Positions 6,775-9,079 of a stretch of 9,079 nt of DNA are shown one piece after another (the stretch's first letter is position 1; each line of letters opens with the position of its first letter). The position numbers and the translations under genes are program-made. The stretch comes from BOG-908 sp964242035 (GTDB taxonomy: Bacteria > Pseudomonadota > Alphaproteobacteria > Acetobacterales > Acetobacteraceae). The notes below the pieces were generated by a model. That model was not told the DNA's origin, searched no databases, and was given only the letters and a program-made list of their open reading frames with translations. Where the stretch lies: positions 1-9,079 of the forward strand of contig CAXTCL010000155.1 of assembly GCA_964242035.1 (NCBI GenBank), read 5' to 3'.

Positions 6775-8246
6775 ACCGTATAGTCGTCGTGTCGAACCGC
6801 GTGCAGGTGCCTACGAACGAGGCACCGAAAGCAGGCGGTCTGGCTGTGGCGTTGGACGGGCTCATGACTCAGCGCGGCGGCCTGTGGTTTGGCTGGTCCG
6901 GCCACGTGAATGACGACATGCGCCGCGTCGTAGCCACGAAGACGGTGGGTCCGATGCAGTTCGCCACCATGGATCTTACCACCGAAGAACACGACCGCTA
7001 CTACAACGAGTTCTCGAACGGGACGTTGTGGCCGCTGCTGCATTCCATGCCGGAGCACATGTCTTTCGATCGGCGCGCAGCACAGGTCTACCGCCAGACA
7101 AACATGCGCATGACCGAGGTCCTGGTGCCCCTGCTGCGCCCGACGGACGTGATCTGGATACATGATTATCACCTGATGGCGATGCCGGCGCTGCTGCGCG
7201 CCCGCGACATCGACGTGCCAATCGGCTTCTTCCTCCATGTGCCGTTCCCGTCGCCTGACATGCTGGCTAGCGTGCCCGAGGCTGGTGCGCTGATACGCGA
7301 CCTCCTGTCGGCCGACCTGCTGGGGTTCCAGACGTCGAACGACATGGATAATTTCACCGCCGCCGCGCTAACGATGGCCGGTGCGACCCGCCTGCCAAAT
7401 GGCGGGCTGCAGCTCGGTGCGCAGCGTGTGCGCCTTGGCGTGTTCCCGGTGGAGATCGACGCTCACGAGTTTGCTGGGCAGGCGCGCGCCGCCTGGCACT
7501 CCAACGCTACGGAGCGCCTGCGCCGCAGTCTGCAGGGTCAGCGTTTGATCCTGGGCATTGACCGTCTCGATCCCACCAAGGGACTGATACAGCGGCTCGT
7601 CGGGTATCGCCGGCTGCTGGAAACCCGGCCGGATTGGCGCCGCAACGTCACTTTTCTTCAGATCGCCGCCGAGTCGCGCACCGACGTGGATGCCTACAAG
7701 GACCTGCGAAACGAGCTGGATTCCGAGGCCGGAGCGATCAACAGCGAATGGGGCGAGCCAGATTGGACGCCGGCGCGGCTGATAGCACGTGGCGGCAGCC
7801 GTGATGCGGTGGCAGGCTACATGCGGGAGGCCGGCGTGGGACTTGTCACCCCATTGCGGGACGGCATGAACCTCGTTGCCAAGGAATTCGTCGCGGCCCA
7901 GGACCCACAGGATCCTGGCGTGCTTGTGCTTAGCAAGTTTGCGGGCGCCGCGCGCCAGCTTGGCAGCGCTCTGCTGGTCAACCCGCATGATCCGGACGAA
8001 CTGGCTGAGGCGCTCGATCGTGCGCTGATCATGCCGCTGGCCGAGCGGCAGGAGCGTTGGCAGGAGGCTTGGGCCGCGATCGAGGGTACGACACCTGCAG
8101 GGTGGGGGCGTTCGTTCATATCCTCCCTTCTTGGGGCGAATGGCGCGTCGCCGAAAGCGTCGGCAGATGCGCCCTCGATACGGACATCGCTTCCCGTTGT
8201 CCCGATGGGTGGCCCTGAGGGGCGCGGGGCCGCGCGGCTGAACTGA
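6771..8246 (+). CDS. otsA: Alpha,alpha-trehalose-6-phosphate synthase, UDP-forming (GT20)
   Basis: OtsA transfers glucose from UDP-glucose to glucose 6-phosphate, giving trehalose 6-phosphate in the cytoplasm. The 491 residues carry the GT20 features: RIVVVSNRV (3-11, Arg10), KAGGLAVAL (20-28), GGLWFGWSG (36-44), RYYNEFSNGTLWPLLH (76-91), WIHDYHLMAMP (129-139, Asp132), GFFLHVPFPSPDML (152-165, His156), GIDRLDPTKGL (262-272, Arg265 and Lys270) and TPLRDGMNLVAKEF (360-373, Asp364 and Glu372). These correspond within two or three positions to the E. coli enzyme's binding residues as I remember them. The ATG start is supported by GGAGG and by the ATGA overlap with the treY stop. The last 35 or so residues (about 456-491) are a Gly/Ala/Ser/Pro-rich tail without recognisable domain. 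There is no fused phosphatase domain and no otsB in the window, so dephosphorylation must be encoded elsewhere. Confidence 0.95.
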   Translation: MNRIVVVSNRVQVPTNEAPKAGGLAVALDGLMTQRGGLWFGWSGHVNDDMRRVVATKTVGPMQFATMDLTTEEHDRYYNEFSNGTLWPLLHSMPEHMSFDRRAAQVYRQTNMRMTEVLVPLLRPTDVIWIHDYHLMAMPALLRARDIDVPIGFFLHVPFPSPDMLASVPEAGALIRDLLSADLLGFQTSNDMDNFTAAALTMAGATRLPNGGLQLGAQRVRLGVFPVEIDAHEFAGQARAAWHSNATERLRRSLQGQRLILGIDRLDPTKGLIQRLVGYRRLLETRPDWRRNVTFLQIAAESRTDVDAYKDLRNELDSEAGAINSEWGEPDWTPARLIARGGSRDAVAGYMREAGVGLVTPLRDGMNLVAKEFVAAQDPQDPGVLVLSKFAGAARQLGSALLVNPHDPDELAEALDRALIMPLAERQERWQEAWAAIEGTTPAGWGRSFISSLLGANGASPKASADAPSIRTSLPVVPMGGPEGRGAARLN

Positions 8247-8266
8247 TCGGTATAAGGAAGGCCAAA

Positions 8267-8377
8267 GGCTCTGCCCCTGGACCCCGTTAAGGACAGTCGT
8301 CCTTAAAACCTGGCTGTAAGGTGTCCTAATAAATGGGAGTTTGGGGTCTCAGACCCCAACGGGTTTCGGGCAGAGCC
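8267..8377. repeat. Cloverleaf-like inverted-repeat element between otsA and sufE
   Basis: Outer arms GGCTCTGCCC (8267-8276) and GGGCAGAGCC (8368-8377) are exact inverted repeats. Inside them CCCGTT (8283-8288) pairs with AACGGG (8358-8363). The enclosed segment holds two further perfect hairpins, AAGGAC-AGTC-GTCCTT (8289-8304) and GGGGTCT-C-AGACCCC (8343-8357), plus a weak ACCT/AGGT stem (8308-8322). The whole can fold as a multi-branched junction on either strand. It begins 20 bases after the otsA stop and lies between convergent genes. It looks like an extragenic repeat of the REP/BIME kind and may also protect or end transcripts from both sides. There is no open reading frame of note in it. 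Confidence 0.7.
8341..8359. terminator. Possible bidirectional terminator hairpin
   Basis: TTGGGGTCT and AGACCCCAA form a perfect 9-base-pair, GC-rich stem with a nominal one-base loop, between the convergent otsA and sufE genes. Location and symmetry suit a shared terminator, but no T-run follows on either strand, so this is a weak call; it may be only an arm of the surrounding repeat element. Confidence 0.3.
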
Positions 8378-8487
8378 CCACGCTTGCTCACAGCCCAAGA
8401 CCTCCGCCCGCTAGTATGAATACGCTAGATTGACGCGGCTGTGCCCTGCTGGGCGGCCTTCTCGTTTGCCGTGCGACAATTTGCTTT

Positions 8488-9027
8488 TCAGTTCTCGGCA
8501 GTGTGCTCCGCCAAGGCTTGGCGGGCTCTGGCATGTATTGCTTCGGCCATGCTCCCGACGCCGTTCCCGCGGTTTGTCGAGAGTGCCGCGATCAGCCCCA
8601 TGCCGGCCAGGAAGGCTGGGCTGGTAGCCAGGATTTCGGCGGGCGGGCGGCCGGAATACACCTTCAGCAAGAGGGCTACCAAGCCGGACACGATGGCCGC
8701 GTCCGAGGCGCCTGCAAAGTACAACCGGCCCTCGCAAACCTGCGCCTCCATCCAGACTTGGCTCTGGCAGCCCGGTATGCGGTGTGCGTCGTCCTGCCAC
8801 AGAGCGGGAAAGGCCGGCAATTTGCGGCCGAGCTCGATGATGAACTGGTAGCGATCCATCCAATCGTCGAACACGTCGAGCGACTCTCGCACATCCTCGA
8901 TGGCCGCCGCGGCAGTGATGTCTTGTGGGTCCATGAACGGTGGCGGCATGTGTGTGATGTGCGGGCGGGCGGCCGTTAGGTCAACGTTGGCATCGTTCGC
9001 GTGAAAATTGGTCGCAGCGGCTGTCAT
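8488..9027 (-). CDS. sufE: SufE-family cysteine desulfuration protein (Fe-S cluster assembly)
   Basis: SufE takes persulfide sulfur from the cysteine desulfurase SufS and passes it to the Suf scaffold, stimulating SufS. From the first ATG the protein has 179 residues. DWMDRYQFIIELGRKLPAFP (55-74) and HRIPGCQSQVWM (82-93), with the sulfur-accepting Cys87, are the family signatures; ALLLKVYSGRPPAEIL (118-133) and LSTNRGNGVGSM (149-160) follow as expected. Typical SufE has about 140 residues, so residues 1-32 look extra. ATG codons at 8949 and 8934 are alternative starts, the latter giving 148 residues and beginning right at the conserved part; none has a clear ribosome binding site. The frame has no stop from 9027 to the window edge, so a longer protein cannot be excluded. 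The gene converges on otsA and is unlikely to share its regulation. No suf neighbours are visible. Confidence 0.88.
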   Translation of the reverse strand: MTAAATNFHANDANVDLTAARPHITHMPPPFMDPQDITAAAAIEDVRESLDVFDDWMDRYQFIIELGRKLPAFPALWQDDAHRIPGCQSQVWMEAQVCEGRLYFAGASDAAIVSGLVALLLKVYSGRPPAEILATSPAFLAGMGLIAALSTNRGNGVGSMAEAIHARARQALAEHTAEN

Positions 9028-9079
9028 CGTGTTGACAGTCTGGTTTCGCGGGCTTAGATACCCCTCACCGACGCGGTGC

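Noticed and set aside
4225..7238. Several - strand open frames antisense to treY and otsA (4225-4929, 4969-5487, 5830-6684, 6465-7238)
   Set aside because: They overlap one another and the real genes, have biased Arg/Pro/Gln/His-rich translations and show no domain signature.
8410..8428. GCTAG repeated around an A/T centre, as a possible operator
   Set aside because: The symmetry is imperfect and off-centre, and it lies downstream of both neighbouring genes, where an operator makes little sense.
8443..8454. GCCC-TGCT-GGGC hairpin as a sufE terminator
   Set aside because: Only four base pairs and no T-run on the - strand; common by chance in such GC-rich DNA.
8441..8979. + strand open frames opposite sufE (8441-8851, 8503-8979)
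   Set aside because: The - strand frame encodes a clear SufE with its active cysteine; the + frames show nothing recognisable.
1..9079. tRNA, rRNA, CRISPR array, transposase or phage genes
   Set aside because: None seen on either strand; apart from the described repeats the window is almost entirely coding.

Overview
The window is a GC-rich bacterial chromosome segment. It holds four co-directional trehalose/alpha-glucan genes (treZ, malQ, treY, otsA, + strand, positions 71-8246) and, facing them, one iron-sulfur cluster assembly gene (sufE type, - strand, 8488-9027). High GC, GTG starts and protein character fit an alphaproteobacterium. The A/T-rich palindromes and the GGGCAGAGCC-type repeats resemble extragenic repeats I associate with acetic acid bacteria (Acetobacteraceae). 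That assignment is inference; there is no rRNA or other taxonomic marker here.

Layout: 1-70 is a leader with a palindromic repeat and a ribosome binding site. treZ (71-1816) runs into malQ (1816-3816) through a one-base TGATG overlap. The 174-base gap 3817-3990 holds two inverted copies of the same repeat family around a short core. treY (3991-6774) runs into otsA (6771-8246) through an ATGA overlap. The 241-base gap 8247-8487 holds a folded, cloverleaf-like inverted-repeat element between the converging otsA and sufE genes. The sufE frame stays open to the right edge of the window, so its true start is uncertain.

How the genes work together: TreY converts the reducing end of a maltooligosaccharide to a trehalose-type linkage and TreZ releases free trehalose. 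MalQ re-sizes short maltooligosaccharides so that they can be used again. OtsA makes trehalose 6-phosphate from UDP-glucose and glucose 6-phosphate, so two independent trehalose routes lie in one cluster. The usual phosphatase partner OtsB is not in the window. Catalytic residues are intact in all four enzymes.

The genes form two translationally coupled pairs (treZ-malQ and treY-otsA). Each pair starts with GTG and each is preceded, 24-32 bases upstream, by the same 39-base palindromic repeat. In the treY leader this repeat has three mutually complementary arms that could fold as a terminator-like or an alternative hairpin. I found no clearly new protein system; the most interesting material is in the intergenic repeats.
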